Positions 48,071 to 57,395 of a stretch of DNA of 64,000 bases are shown here, in pieces. A program made the translations under genes and the position numbers. The stretch is from NCBI RefSeq assembly GCF_001025195.1, contig NZ_AP012325.1:1860001-1924000 (forward strand), read 5' to 3'. The notes below the pieces were generated by a model. The model searched no databases, was not told the DNA's origin, and worked only from the letters and a program-made list of their open reading frames with translations. This stretch comes from Bifidobacterium catenulatum DSM 16992 = JCM 1194 = LMG 11043 (GTDB lineage: Bacteria > Actinomycetota > Actinomycetes > Actinomycetales > Bifidobacteriaceae). The number at the start of each line of letters is the position of its first letter. Positions within the stretch are counted from its first letter, which is position 1.

Positions 48071-49003
48071 ATGATGTCAGCAACGGAAGTTGTTGCCAAT
48101 ATGCCACTGCATTCGGCAACCGTGCGTGTCAATAAACACAAGGCGGATTGGCGTGGTTGGAAGTTTATGTGGCCGTTCGCGTTGGTGTTCGTGTTCGTGT
48201 TCGTGATCCCGATCCTGTACGCGGTCTACATCAGCTTCTTCCAGAAGCAGATGATCGGCGGCACGAGGTTCGTGGGGATCAGCAATTACATTCGTCTGTT
48301 CCATGATCCGCAGTTCTGGGGTTCGGTATGGCGCGTGGCCCTGTTCACCATGGTGCAGGTTCCCATCATGCTGTTCCTGTCGGCGGCGATGGCTTTGGCC
48401 TTGGATTCCATGAAGCTGCACGGCGCGAAGTTCTTCCGCATCACCACGTTCCTGCCGTACGCGGTGCCGGCCGTGGTGTCGACCTTGGTGTGGGGCTTCA
48501 TGTACGGCGCGAAATACGGTCTGGTCGGCTCCCTGAACGACTGGCTGGGCACGAACCTCGACGTGCTGAGCCCGAACGTGCTGCTCGCCGCGATCGGCAA
48601 CATCGTGACCTGGGAGTTCACCGGCTACAACATGTTGATCTTCTACAGCTCGCTGTCCACGATCCCGCACTCGCTGTACGAGGCCGCCAGCATTGACGGC
48701 GCGAGCGAATGGCAGATCATCAAGTCCATCAAGCTGCCCGAATTGAAGGGATCGCTCGCGATCACGGTGATCTTCTCGATCATCGGCTCGTTCCAGCTGT
48801 TCAACGAGCCGAGCATCCTGCAGAACATGGTGCCGGGCAACTCGATCACCACGTATTACACGCCGAACATGTACGCGTACAACCTGTCCTTCGCGGGCAG
48901 CCAGTCGAACTACGCCGCTGCCTTGGCGATCACGATGGCCGTGATCACGATGGCGATCGCGTACGCGGTGCAGCTCAACAGCATGAAGGAGCAGATGAAG
49001 TAA
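48071..49003 (+). CDS. ABC sugar-transport permease (MalF-like)
   Basis: A 310-aa membrane subunit with six segments. The first follows a short cytoplasmic N-terminus (WKFMWPFALVFVFVFVIPIL). The EAA loop that contacts the ATPase is YEAASIDGASEWQIIKSIKL. Start ATG 48071 (or the ATG directly after) with AGGAGAG upstream. It works with the permease at 49062 and the lipoprotein at 45848; the ATPase is not encoded here and is probably a shared MsmK/MalK-type protein elsewhere. Confidence 0.93.
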   Translation: MMSATEVVANMPLHSATVRVNKHKADWRGWKFMWPFALVFVFVFVIPILYAVYISFFQKQMIGGTRFVGISNYIRLFHDPQFWGSVWRVALFTMVQVPIMLFLSAAMALALDSMKLHGAKFFRITTFLPYAVPAVVSTLVWGFMYGAKYGLVGSLNDWLGTNLDVLSPNVLLAAIGNIVTWEFTGYNMLIFYSSLSTIPHSLYEAASIDGASEWQIIKSIKLPELKGSLAITVIFSIIGSFQLFNEPSILQNMVPGNSITTYYTPNMYAYNLSFAGSQSNYAAALAITMAVITMAIAYAVQLNSMKEQMK

Positions 49004-49061
49004 CGCCTTGGGGCGTACGTCATCCGCATGGGACATGGATTTTTCAAGGAGCATAACAATC

Positions 49062-50066
49062 ATGAGCGATGCTGCGATGTCGACGGGGTATATGACTCCC
49101 CAAGGGCTTAAAGAGCAGGAACGGGCCGCGAAGAAGGCCGAGAGGGCGCGCTTGAAGCGCGTGGAAATGGATGAGAAGGCGGAACGCAAACGCGCGGCGA
49201 AGTCCGGTTTCGCGAACGTGTCGAACCCGAGGCGCAGCAAGCTGCTGACCTTGGTATGCGCGATCTTCGCGGTGTACTGCCTGTTCCCGTTCGTGTACCT
49301 GCTGGTCAACGCCACGAAGACGCAGGCCGACTTCACTTCGACGTTCGGGCTGGGTTTCGGCCACACGTTCGCCCTGTGGGACAACATCGTGACCGTGTTC
49401 ACCTACCAGGACGGCATCTTCGGGCGCTGGCTGCTCAACACGCTCCTGTACGTGGTCGTGGGCGCCGGCGGCGCGACGCTGCTGGCCATCATGGGCGGCT
49501 ACGCGCTGGCGAAGTTTCGTTTCCCGGGCCGCAAGGCCGTGTTCGCGGTCATCATCGGCGCGATCAGCGTGCCGGGCATCGCGTTGGCGGTCCCGCAGTT
49601 CCTGCTGTTCGCCAAGCTCAGCCTGACGAACACGCCGTGGGCCATGATCATTCCATCGTTGATCAGCCCGTTCGGTTTGTATCTGATGTGGATCTTCTCC
49701 GAGCAGGCGGTTCCGACGGAATTGCTCGAGGCCGCACGAGTCGATGGGGCTTCGGAGTTCCGCACGTTCTTCCAGGTGTCCCTGCCGCTGTTGGCTCCGG
49801 GCATCGTTACGACGGCCCTGTTCACGATCGTGGCGACGTGGAACAACTATTTCCTGCCGTTGATCATGCTGAAGGATTCGAACTGGTATCCGTTGACGAT
49901 CGGTCTGAACCAGTGGAAGGACCAGGCGAGCACCGCTGGCGGCCAGGCGATCCAGAACCTGGTGATCACGGGCTCGTTGATCACGATCATCCCGCTGGTC
50001 ATCGCGTTCCTGTGCCTGCAGAAGTACTGGCAGTCCGGCCTCTCCGCGGGCGCGGTCAAGGAATAA
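49062..50066 (+). CDS. ABC sugar-transport permease (MalG-like)
   Basis: Second permease subunit, 334 aa, six membrane segments after a charged cytoplasmic N-terminus (Lys/Arg/Glu-rich, 10-60). The EAA loop is LLEAARVDGASEFRTFFQVS, and the C-terminal part LQKYWQSGLSAGAVKE is typical. The open frame reaches 49008, but AAGGAG lies ten bases before the ATG at 49062. It follows the MalF-like gene by 58 bases in one operon. Confidence 0.92.
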   Translation: MSDAAMSTGYMTPQGLKEQERAAKKAERARLKRVEMDEKAERKRAAKSGFANVSNPRRSKLLTLVCAIFAVYCLFPFVYLLVNATKTQADFTSTFGLGFGHTFALWDNIVTVFTYQDGIFGRWLLNTLLYVVVGAGGATLLAIMGGYALAKFRFPGRKAVFAVIIGAISVPGIALAVPQFLLFAKLSLTNTPWAMIIPSLISPFGLYLMWIFSEQAVPTELLEAARVDGASEFRTFFQVSLPLLAPGIVTTALFTIVATWNNYFLPLIMLKDSNWYPLTIGLNQWKDQASTAGGQAIQNLVITGSLITIIPLVIAFLCLQKYWQSGLSAGAVKE

Positions 50067-50100
50067 TCAATTTCTACACCACAGCCGTGGAACGAAAAAT

Positions 50101-50127
50101 ATGGCCCATACAACAAGTATGGGCCAT
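50101..50127 (+). terminator. Hairpin after the permease operon
   Basis: ATGGCCCATAC and GTATGGGCCAT form an 11-bp perfect stem with a 5-base loop, 34 bases past the stop. No strong T-run follows. Confidence 0.65.
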
Positions 50128-50527
50128 ACGCATATACATGATCTGGCGGACCTTCCTCACAAATCACGATAGTTGTTCCCCATTGTGAGACACACTTCGG
50201 CTGCAAAGCTGAAGTAATTCAGATCCATATGGCCGAAGGTGCGGTCTCGATATGCGTAAAAACAGGAAGCTTTATGGCGGCACAGTTTAAAGTGCTGGCA
50301 CGGGCACTCAGACAGAAACGGCGGTGAGACTGTATATGTTCGACGACATCCCAAGAAGGTGAACTAATCTTTCACTGAGAACTGTCGAAATCCAGAGCGC
50401 GCAAGATTTCGAAAACTACCACGCACTCCTGTTTAGTAATCTTTATTAACAATAAAAATTACATGACACGCTTGCATCGCGGCAAACTACAATATGTACC
50501 AGCCCCACACAGGAAAGCGAGGACACC
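50128..50527. other. Intergenic region with the ROK operator
   Basis: About 400 bp with no gene I can support; short frames on both strands lack ribosome sites. The only clear feature is the inverted repeat at 50436-50462 just upstream of the ROK regulator. Confidence 0.45.
50436..50462. promoter_or_regulatory. Candidate ROK-regulator operator
   Basis: GTAATcttTATTaacAATAaaaATTAC (arms GTAAT/ATTAC and TATT/AATA around AAC) lies 65 bases before the ROK gene. It resembles the AT-rich TTATT/AATAA half-sites of NagC/Mlc-type ROK repressors. The role is inferred. Confidence 0.5.
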
Positions 50528-51652
50528 GTGAGCGGCACTCAGACAAAGGCATCACCTTCCGATATTCGAATCAGCAATATCACCGCCGCATTCAAGCAAC
50601 TATTCCCCGCAACGCAAATATCACGAGCCAACATCGGCAAACTCATCGGACTTTCACGCTTCACCACCAGCGAAGTGACCGGCGAAATGGTCGATAATCG
50701 CATTCTGCGCGAACTCGGACCAGACAATCGCGAGGGGCGTGGCAAACGTTCGCAAGTACTCGCCATCGACACTGATTTCTGGCGAATCGTTTCCATCGAC
50801 CTGTCGAATCCGAAACTCGCCAAAGGAGCGCTGGCGGATCTTTCCGGCAGAATCGTGGACCGCACCGAACTTCCTGCAGACAACGGTTGCAGCGTCGATG
50901 ATGTAATCAGCCTGTGCAAACAGCTCATCGCCTCAACGCCACTGCCGATTCTCGGCATCGGCATCGCCGTGACTGGCATTGTGGAACCCGACGGCGTAGT
51001 GCGCAAATCCGTGCACTTAGAGTGGAACGAACTGCCGCTGAAAGCCGAGGTGGAAAACGCCACCGGAGTGCCCACACTGGTAGGCAACGACACCAACGCC
51101 GCGCTTGTGGCGGAACGATTCTTCGGCGACTGCTCCCCCAATTCCATGCTCATCTCCATCGGCCGAGGCGTCGGTGCCGCACTATGCCTCAACGACGTCA
51201 TCATCGAAGGAAGCTCCTCCACGGCCGGCGAAATCGCGCATGTGGTGGTCGACCCAAATGGACCGACCTGCGAATGCGGCAAACGAGGCTGCCTTGAATC
51301 GTTGGTTTCCGACGACAGATTGCAAGAACGCATCGCGCAGGATCCCGCCTCACGTACGCGTATTCTCGCCGAAGCGGGCGCTCTGCTCGGTCGCGTCATG
51401 GCCATACCGGCCGGACTGCTGGATCTGCGTGACATTTCGATATACGGGGCGCCGGAAATCGTCAATGCTCAATTCATCGACGCAATGGAAGATGAAATCA
51501 GGCGCACCATGACCACGGATTATCAGAAAGCGCCGCAAATTCACCGTTGCAGGCAAGGCGAGGATCTCACATTGCGAGGCCAGGCCACCATCGTAATCCG
51601 CACACTAGTTCCGACAATCCACGAACGCGGCTCCCTCATCGGCGATGCCTAG
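50528..51652 (+). CDS. ROK-family transcriptional regulator
   Basis: A 374-aa NagC/XylR-type regulator. The N-terminal winged HTH (FPATQISRANIGKLIGLSRF) precedes an ASKHA sugar-binding domain: LGIGIAVTGIVEPDGVV, GNDTNAALVAERFFG, ISIGRGVGAALCLNDVIIEG and the ROK zinc motif CECGKRGCLES. The start is GTG 50528 with GCGAGGA four bases upstream. It probably controls the GH2 gene or nearby sugar genes. Confidence 0.9.
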   Translation: MSGTQTKASPSDIRISNITAAFKQLFPATQISRANIGKLIGLSRFTTSEVTGEMVDNRILRELGPDNREGRGKRSQVLAIDTDFWRIVSIDLSNPKLAKGALADLSGRIVDRTELPADNGCSVDDVISLCKQLIASTPLPILGIGIAVTGIVEPDGVVRKSVHLEWNELPLKAEVENATGVPTLVGNDTNAALVAERFFGDCSPNSMLISIGRGVGAALCLNDVIIEGSSSTAGEIAHVVVDPNGPTCECGKRGCLESLVSDDRLQERIAQDPASRTRILAEAGALLGRVMAIPAGLLDLRDISIYGAPEIVNAQFIDAMEDEIRRTMTTDYQKAPQIHRCRQGEDLTLRGQATIVIRTLVPTIHERGSLIGDA

Positions 51653-51665
51653 CCCCGGCCACCGC

Positions 51666-51833
51666 TCACTGCTGCGGGTAGGAATCCTCAAAGAAGCGAC
51701 GCTCGAGATGCACGATGGTGCGGAACACGTCGGCTTCTGAGCCATCCACCGACGCATACTCGTTGACGAGCGCGATCAGGCGGCCCGTCCAAGCGCGGAA
51801 ATGATCACCTTCATGCAAATCAACCCAGCCTTA
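51666..51833 (-). pseudogene. C-terminal fragment of a TenA/thiaminase-like protein
   Basis: The minus strand reads GWVDLHEGDHFRAWTGRLIA, then EADVFRTIVHLERRFFEDSY and a stop, matching the C-terminal helices of TenA-family proteins (W.D.Y....F..W...L...E..F.E.AY). An in-frame stop (51831-51833) separates it from upstream sequence (VMEAMAVMEVFCFLRF) that may belong to the same or another dead gene. Confidence 0.5.
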
Positions 51834-51977
51834 CCACGCCCCGCTCTGGATCGCTTTGCATAGCGCAGTCATAACGACCGCCGTTCCCAACGTACCGAAC
51901 GCGCCGCCGAAACGCAAGAAGCAGAACACTTCCATGACCGCCATGGCCTCCATGACCGCACGCTCAATCTTGGCGAA

Positions 51978-54083
51978 TCATTGCACGAATTTGTTGAGAC
52001 GGCGATCGTAGGTCAGGAGGCCGTTGAGCTCTTCTTCGACGTCGGAAACCTGCGTGTACACATAGCCCGCCAATCCGCGTGATTCCAGCGATTCCGCCGA
52101 AGCAAGCACGGAACGGACGGCAGCGCGCCAATCCTCAATCGAATCGTATTCGCCATAACCGTAGGCTCGCGAGACCGCGGCATGATCAGCAACCAACTGC
52201 GCCAATCCCCCGAATTCCGAAATCATGAACGCACGAACGCCATGCTGCATCACCGGCAACACCGCATAATGCGCGGCACGACAACGCCTCTTGTGCTTCT
52301 TCTCATATTCGGCCACATACCCGCGCAACGGCCCCTTATCAGGGTAGATTTCCAGCGGACGGAAGTAGTTGTGCACACTATGGAAGTCGCCGCAACGCTG
52401 GTCGTACCAACCGCTTGTAGCGTCAATCGGGCGCGTCGGGTCAAGCGCGTGAATGCGTTCCGCCGCATCACATGCGTTAAACTGTCCCCAACCCTCGTTG
52501 AAAAGCACCCACGCAACAATCGACGGGTGGCCGGCAAGCATGTGCACCATGGCATCGCAGGTGCGTGACCAATCACGGCGGTACGTCGAATCGTCTGCAC
52601 CAAGCGCCGCGAAATGCTTCGCCGTGTCGTCGCGGTACTTGTTCCACGTGGCGCGCACGAGTGTCGGCTTGCGATTCGTGGTCCACGCGTTATATTCGCC
52701 GCCGCCCGACACCGCGTCCTGCCATACAAGCATGCCGAGGCGGTCGCAATGGTAGTACCAGCGTGCAGTCTCAATTTTGATATGCTTGCGCAGCATATTG
52801 AAACCGGATTCCTTCATGGCGATTATGTCGTGAATCAGTGCTTTGTCGCTCGGCGCAGTCATCAAGCCGTCCGGCCAATACCCCTGGTCGAGCACACCCT
52901 TGAGGAACAACGGTTTGCCATTGAGATGGAATCGCGCAACACCCTTCAAATCAGGCTTGATTTCAACCGTGCGGAATGCGCAATACGAGCGCACAATATC
53001 CTGCTTTTCTTGCGATTTCGCAGCGCCAAATTCCAGCGTCGCCGTCACGTCATACAAATACGGATCTTCAGGCGACCATAAGTGCTCGGCCCGCGTTGCG
53101 ATTTCCGTACGCACCTTGCGCATGCCGGCCGCAAACCGCTCGTCCGCAACAATCGCGCCATCCGCAGGATCCGTTACAACGATACGCAGTTTGGCGTTCG
53201 GCTTGTCTCCGCCGATTTCCGCGCGAATGAACAGTCTGCCGTCCGCAGCGCCCTTCAGCGTGAGCGTCTGCATGTACGCCTCCGGCACGATCTCCATCCA
53301 CACGCTCTGCCAAATGCCGCTTTGTGCGGTGTACCAAATACCCTCGCGCTCGATCTTCTGCTTGCCGCGCATCTGCGTGCCCGAATCGTTCGGATCATAC
53401 ACGCACAACGCAATCTCGAAATCATCATCGGGATCGACGAATGCCGAAATATCAACATCGAACGGCAGATAGCCCCCGACATGCACCCCTGCAAACTGCC
53501 CGTTGATAAAGCAGGCACACACGTAATCAACCGCTTCGAAATGCAGAATCAAACGATTTGCATCCCCGATCTGCCGAACCGCTTCCTCTCCCCCAAGCGT
53601 GACAGGGTGCACAATCGTGCGATACCAGATCATATTGTCGGGATAAATCGTTTGATGCACGCCGGAAAGCGCGGATTCCGGTGAAAAGGGCACGAGGATT
53701 TTTCCATCGAAGGTTTCAGGAATGGCCGCTTCCTTTACTGCCTGCACCGCTTCGTCACGGGTGAGTACAGTCGTGGATTTGCGCCATTTCGAGCCGTTGT
53801 CGCTTTCAGGAATGGATACGATCGCGTAATCCCAGAATCCGTTGAGCATAGTGTGATTGCTGCGCATCATGGTTGGGCGCGGATGTTCGTCCAGGATTGG
53901 CGTGCGGCCGTTTTCCAGTTTGCGTTCGCCATCTTTCGTAGGACAGAACGCTTTGTGTGCCGCGTTGGAAGACAGCCATTCGCTGGCGATCTGCTCACCC
54001 CACGGCGTCCACAACTGCTGCAGCGGCTCCTGAGAACGCATTTTCGTAGGCGCGGCTTTCAGCACTCGCTTGACGTCCAACAT
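51978..54083 (-). CDS. GH2 beta-galactosidase-like glycoside hydrolase
   Basis: A 701-aa cytoplasmic enzyme: sugar-binding domain (about 70-260: HFEAVDYVCACFINGQFAGV, then VGGYLPFDVDISAF), immunoglobulin-like domain (about 265-380), and a TIM barrel (about 385-690). The acid/base Glu is in VAWVLFNEGWGQFNACDA and the nucleophile in FMISEFGGLAQL. It belongs to the short GH2 group without the large C-terminal LacZ domains; specificity could be beta-galactoside, beta-mannoside or beta-arabinopyranoside. GGGAGGACT precedes the ATG. It lies downstream of the ROK regulator but on the opposite strand. Confidence 0.9.
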   Translation of the reverse strand: MLDVKRVLKAAPTKMRSQEPLQQLWTPWGEQIASEWLSSNAAHKAFCPTKDGERKLENGRTPILDEHPRPTMMRSNHTMLNGFWDYAIVSIPESDNGSKWRKSTTVLTRDEAVQAVKEAAIPETFDGKILVPFSPESALSGVHQTIYPDNMIWYRTIVHPVTLGGEEAVRQIGDANRLILHFEAVDYVCACFINGQFAGVHVGGYLPFDVDISAFVDPDDDFEIALCVYDPNDSGTQMRGKQKIEREGIWYTAQSGIWQSVWMEIVPEAYMQTLTLKGAADGRLFIRAEIGGDKPNAKLRIVVTDPADGAIVADERFAAGMRKVRTEIATRAEHLWSPEDPYLYDVTATLEFGAAKSQEKQDIVRSYCAFRTVEIKPDLKGVARFHLNGKPLFLKGVLDQGYWPDGLMTAPSDKALIHDIIAMKESGFNMLRKHIKIETARWYYHCDRLGMLVWQDAVSGGGEYNAWTTNRKPTLVRATWNKYRDDTAKHFAALGADDSTYRRDWSRTCDAMVHMLAGHPSIVAWVLFNEGWGQFNACDAAERIHALDPTRPIDATSGWYDQRCGDFHSVHNYFRPLEIYPDKGPLRGYVAEYEKKHKRRCRAAHYAVLPVMQHGVRAFMISEFGGLAQLVADHAAVSRAYGYGEYDSIEDWRAAVRSVLASAESLESRGLAGYVYTQVSDVEEELNGLLTYDRRLNKFVQ

Positions 54084-54205
54084 AAGAGTCCTCCCTGCAG
54101 CATCGCATTTCCCTCAACTTCCTCATTGTAACGAGAGGAATGGCAAAGAGAAATAACGATTCACGGATTCAAAATCGATGCAATCTGGATTGCACCGTCA
54201 GATAT

Positions 54206-54245
54206 AAAAAGCCGGTGCAAGAACTTCGTAAGTTCCCGCACCGGC
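54206..54245 (-). terminator. Terminator of metG
   Basis: On the minus strand GCCGGTGCGGGAACTT and AAGTTCTTGCACCGGC pair (one bulge), followed by TTTTTATAT. It lies 35 bases past the metG stop. Confidence 0.88.
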
Positions 54246-54279
54246 AATCAAGCAAATCATCTGAAATATATCAGCTGAA

Positions 54280-56142
54280 TCAGCCTTCCAGCTTGGCCTT
54301 TTCAGCGGCAAGACGAGCCGCTTCAGCCTCACGACGAGCCTTCAGTTCGGAATCGAAGCGGGCAAGCTCCTCTTCAACGGCCTCCGGTGGGATCTTCGCG
54401 AAAATCGGATGCGGCTTCGGCACCGGAGCGCCAGCCACGATCGGCTCGGAAGCCCACGGATGCACGGTTTCGCCCAGCTTGTAGTCGCCGGTGATGATCG
54501 GGTACATGAAGCCCGGCTTGTCGAGATCCTCAACCTCTTCCAAACGCGGCAGCGGTGAGAACGTGCCCGTGCCACCAAGAGCCTCCCACACCTTCTGTGC
54601 GGAATGTGGCAGGAACGGGGCCAGCAGGTGGTTCGCATCAGACACGGCCTGAGCGGCAACGTGCAGCACGGTGCCGAGGCGAGCCGGATTGTCCTTGATC
54701 TTCCACGGTTCAGTGGCGGAAATGTACTTGTTGATGTCGCCGACCACGCGCATGGCTTCGCTCAACGCGTTCTTCTGACGATGGTTCTCGATCAGCGAAC
54801 CGACCGTGTTGAACGCGGCCTTGGTTTCGCTCAGCAGAGCGCGATCCTCATCGGTCATTTCATTCTCGTCGAGCGCCGGAATCTCACCGAAGTTCTTGTT
54901 CATCAGGTTGGCCACACGGTTGACGAGGTTGCCCCAGGAAGCGGCAAGCTCCTCGTTGTTGTGGCGCACGAACTCAGCCCATGTGAAGTCGGAATCGGAG
55001 CTTTCCGGACCGGCCACGGAAATGTAGTAGCGCACGGCGTCCACAGGGTAACGGGCGAGAATATCCTTCACATAAATGACAATGCCGCGGGAAGACGAGA
55101 ACTTCTTGCCTTCCATGGTCATGAACTCAGAAGCCACAACCTGCTCCGGCATGTTCAACGGGCCAAGCTTACCTGTTTCGCCGCCCTTGGATCCCTGACC
55201 GTTATAGCCGAGCATTTCGGACGGCCAGATCTGGGAGTGGAACGTGATGTTGTCTTTGCCCATGAAGTAGTAGCCCGGAGTTTCCGGATCGTTCCACCAT
55301 GCGCGCCACGCTTCCGGATCGCCCTTGCGGCGAGCCCATTCGATGGATGCCGACAGGTAGCCGATCACAGCGTCGAACCACACGTACAGCTTCTTGTTCG
55401 GATTGTCGATCCAGCCGGCAACCGGAACGGGAATGCCCCAGTCGATGTCACGCGTGATGGCACGCGGCTTGACTTCCTTGAACAAACCGATAGAGAAGTT
55501 AATGACGTTGGTACGCCAACCTTCGCGAGTCTTCAGCCATGCGAGATTGGCTTCGGCGAGCGCCGGCAGGTCGAGGAAGAAGTGTTCGGTTTCCTCAAAA
55601 CGCGGGGTTTCGCCGTTGATCTTGGAAACGGGGTTGAGAAGCTCGTCTGGGTCGAGTTCGTTGCCGCAGGCGTCGCACTGGTCGCCGCGGGCGCCGTCTG
55701 CACCGCAGATCGGGCAGGTGCCTTCGATGTAACGATCAGGCAGGGTGCGGCCAGTGGACGGCGAGATGGCGACCTTCTGGGTGCCCTTGTAGATGTAGCC
55801 GTTGGCAAGACACTGCTTGAACAGTTCCTGCACCACCTGCTCGTGGTTGCCGGTGGTAGTGCGCGTGAACAGGTCATAGCTCAAGCCAAGATCGCACAGA
55901 TCCTTGGCGATCACACGGTTGTAACGGTTGGCGAGCTCCTGTGCGCTGACACCTTCCTTGTCGGCTTCCACCAGAATCGGGGTGCCGTGCTCGTCGGTGC
56001 CAGACACCATCAGCACGTCATTGCCCTTCATGCGCTCGTAGCGCGCGTACACGTCGGAGGGCACGCCGAAGCCGGCGACGTGACCGATATGACGGGGGCC
56101 GTTAGCATACGGCCAAGCAACATTCACCAAAATATGACTCAT
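54280..56142 (-). CDS. metG: Methionyl-tRNA synthetase
   Basis: Charges tRNA-Met with methionine. The 620-aa class I enzyme has the HIGH motif in [18 protein letters not shown], a zinc knuckle with four Cys ([18 protein letters not shown]), and the KMSKS-type loop as [12 protein letters not shown]. The anticodon-binding helix bundle covers about 390-540. It lacks the C-terminal tRNA-binding extension of E. coli MetG, ending in a charged helix (about 580-620). A perfect TATAAT lies 8 bases before the ATG and there is no ribosome site, so the message is probably leaderless. Confidence 0.96.
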   Translation of the reverse strand: MSHILVNVAWPYANGPRHIGHVAGFGVPSDVYARYERMKGNDVLMVSGTDEHGTPILVEADKEGVSAQELANRYNRVIAKDLCDLGLSYDLFTRTTTGNHEQVVQELFKQCLANGYIYKGTQKVAISPSTGRTLPDRYIEGTCPICGADGARGDQCDACGNELDPDELLNPVSKINGETPRFEETEHFFLDLPALAEANLAWLKTREGWRTNVINFSIGLFKEVKPRAITRDIDWGIPVPVAGWIDNPNKKLYVWFDAVIGYLSASIEWARRKGDPEAWRAWWNDPETPGYYFMGKDNITFHSQIWPSEMLGYNGQGSKGGETGKLGPLNMPEQVVASEFMTMEGKKFSSSRGIVIYVKDILARYPVDAVRYYISVAGPESSDSDFTWAEFVRHNNEELAASWGNLVNRVANLMNKNFGEIPALDENEMTDEDRALLSETKAAFNTVGSLIENHRQKNALSEAMRVVGDINKYISATEPWKIKDNPARLGTVLHVAAQAVSDANHLLAPFLPHSAQKVWEALGGTGTFSPLPRLEEVEDLDKPGFMYPIITGDYKLGETVHPWASEPIVAGAPVPKPHPIFAKIPPEAVEEELARFDSELKARREAEAARLAAEKAKLEG

Positions 56143-56150
56143 GGTGCCTG

Positions 56151-56156
56151 ATTATA
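56151..56156 (-). promoter_or_regulatory. -10 element of metG (leaderless)
   Basis: TATAAT on the minus strand ends 8 bases before the start codon. A TTGAAA lies 20 bases further upstream, at the long end of -35 spacing. Confidence 0.6.
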
Positions 56157-56357
56157 CAAACCGCCATATCCCGCATTTTCAATGTATTTCGGTAGTCGGA
56201 TTTTTGTTGGAGGACTGACGTGCGATCGTTGATTTCGATTGTTTGAATATCTGCCGATTTATTCACATTGTTGCATTGCGCGACAATCATTTTCCACATA
56301 TCCACAGATTTTCGGGGAAAGTGGCAAGGAAGGAATCGAATCCGCTACTGTACCGCC

Positions 56358-56984
56358 ATGGACACTTCACCACCCCTTCTGGGCAACGACGACCTTCCGG
56401 GACCGATGTGCCTGAACCTGTTGGCCTCATCCGGCGCGCTATGCAAGCTCGACAGCGCGAACGCCTACTCAAGCCATGATTCGGCCACGTTATACGGGCG
56501 GGCATGCATCATCGCGACACTATTGCCAAGCCGTTCCGTGGCATGTGCGCGCACCGCCGCATGGGTCTGGCTGGGAGGCACGTTCCCCGACTCCATAGAC
56601 ATCATCGCGAAAGCCCACTATAGAACACTGCGATACGGTCGAAAAATCAACGTTTTCAACCGCGTCGCACCATCCGAGCACACCATTAAGGTCGGCCCAA
56701 TCACCGTGACCACACCCGTTCGCACCGCATGTGATCTGGCGCTGAACTGCGTCCCCGAAACGGAATCGAAGGTTTCTGAAATCATCTGCATGCTTATGCA
56801 GGAATTTCATTTTCGTTCCAACGATTGCATGCAAATCATGGAAGATGCGAAGCATATTCGCAACGCTCCGCAGGCACGGAATTACATTCTTGCGATTGAC
56901 GGCAGAGGTTACGAACACGGGAACCGTAAGGATTGCGAAGACCGTAAGAACCGTAAGGATGCCGAATATGTGCGCGGCGCATAG
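56358..56984 (+). CDS. Hypothetical protein resembling AbiEi-type antitoxin/effector proteins
   Basis: About 208 aa from the ATG at 56358 (the frame opens at 56268, but MDTSPPLLGN is the more credible start). Residues 45-140 (LPSRSVACARTAAWVWLGGT, then VGPITVTTPVRTACDLALNC) recall the wide AbiEi/DUF559-like family with its AAxLHG...V.SP.RTxxDLA pattern. No nuclease motif is obvious and no toxin gene follows. The C-terminus is Lys/Asp/Arg-rich and probably disordered. The role is unknown. Confidence 0.55.
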   Translation: MDTSPPLLGNDDLPGPMCLNLLASSGALCKLDSANAYSSHDSATLYGRACIIATLLPSRSVACARTAAWVWLGGTFPDSIDIIAKAHYRTLRYGRKINVFNRVAPSEHTIKVGPITVTTPVRTACDLALNCVPETESKVSEIICMLMQEFHFRSNDCMQIMEDAKHIRNAPQARNYILAIDGRGYEHGNRKDCEDRKNRKDAEYVRGA

Positions 56985-57306
56985 CAGGCATAAGGCGCAC
57001 GGCAGGCGCAAAGCACCGCCATACCAGCCCAAGCCACGACCGAAACCGCTGATCGAGCCGCCATCTCCCCCGATTCTGTTGACGCCGCTGGTGGCATGCA
57101 GTCCCGGCACTGCGCAGGACGTGCTCTGGCATATCGCGGAATACGCGCCTCGACTGCGCAAATGGCTGATTGCTAATCCTTCCGCAACACCTGCGATGCT
57201 GGAATATCTTGCGCAAGTCGGCGGACCGGATGTGGCACGTTCCCTGCAAATACTGCTGGAATCGTTGGAATCGCGCGCATTAGATGCGATTGCGCATGAT
57301 GGCTAA
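56968..57306 (+). CDS. Small variant leucine-rich-repeat-like protein
   Basis: A 112-aa protein with a Pro/Lys/Arg-rich N-terminus and one helical unit, LWHIAEYAPRLRKWLIANPS, then TPAMLEYLAQVGGPDVARSL, the pattern of the actinobacterial variant leucine-rich repeat (xxxIAxxxPxLRxxVAxNPxxxxxLLxxLA). The start at 56968 (AAGGA eight bases before) overlaps the end of the previous gene by 17 bases, suggesting coupling. Confidence 0.55.
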   Translation: MCAAHSRHKAHGRRKAPPYQPKPRPKPLIEPPSPPILLTPLVACSPGTAQDVLWHIAEYAPRLRKWLIANPSATPAMLEYLAQVGGPDVARSLQILLESLESRALDAIAHDG

Positions 57307-57395
57307 AGTAGCACAATCGCAAGTATGCAGCGGGCAATCGCGCGGTAAGCGATCGTATGGCAAGCGATCGCCAAACGGCAGACAATGCGAAAAGC

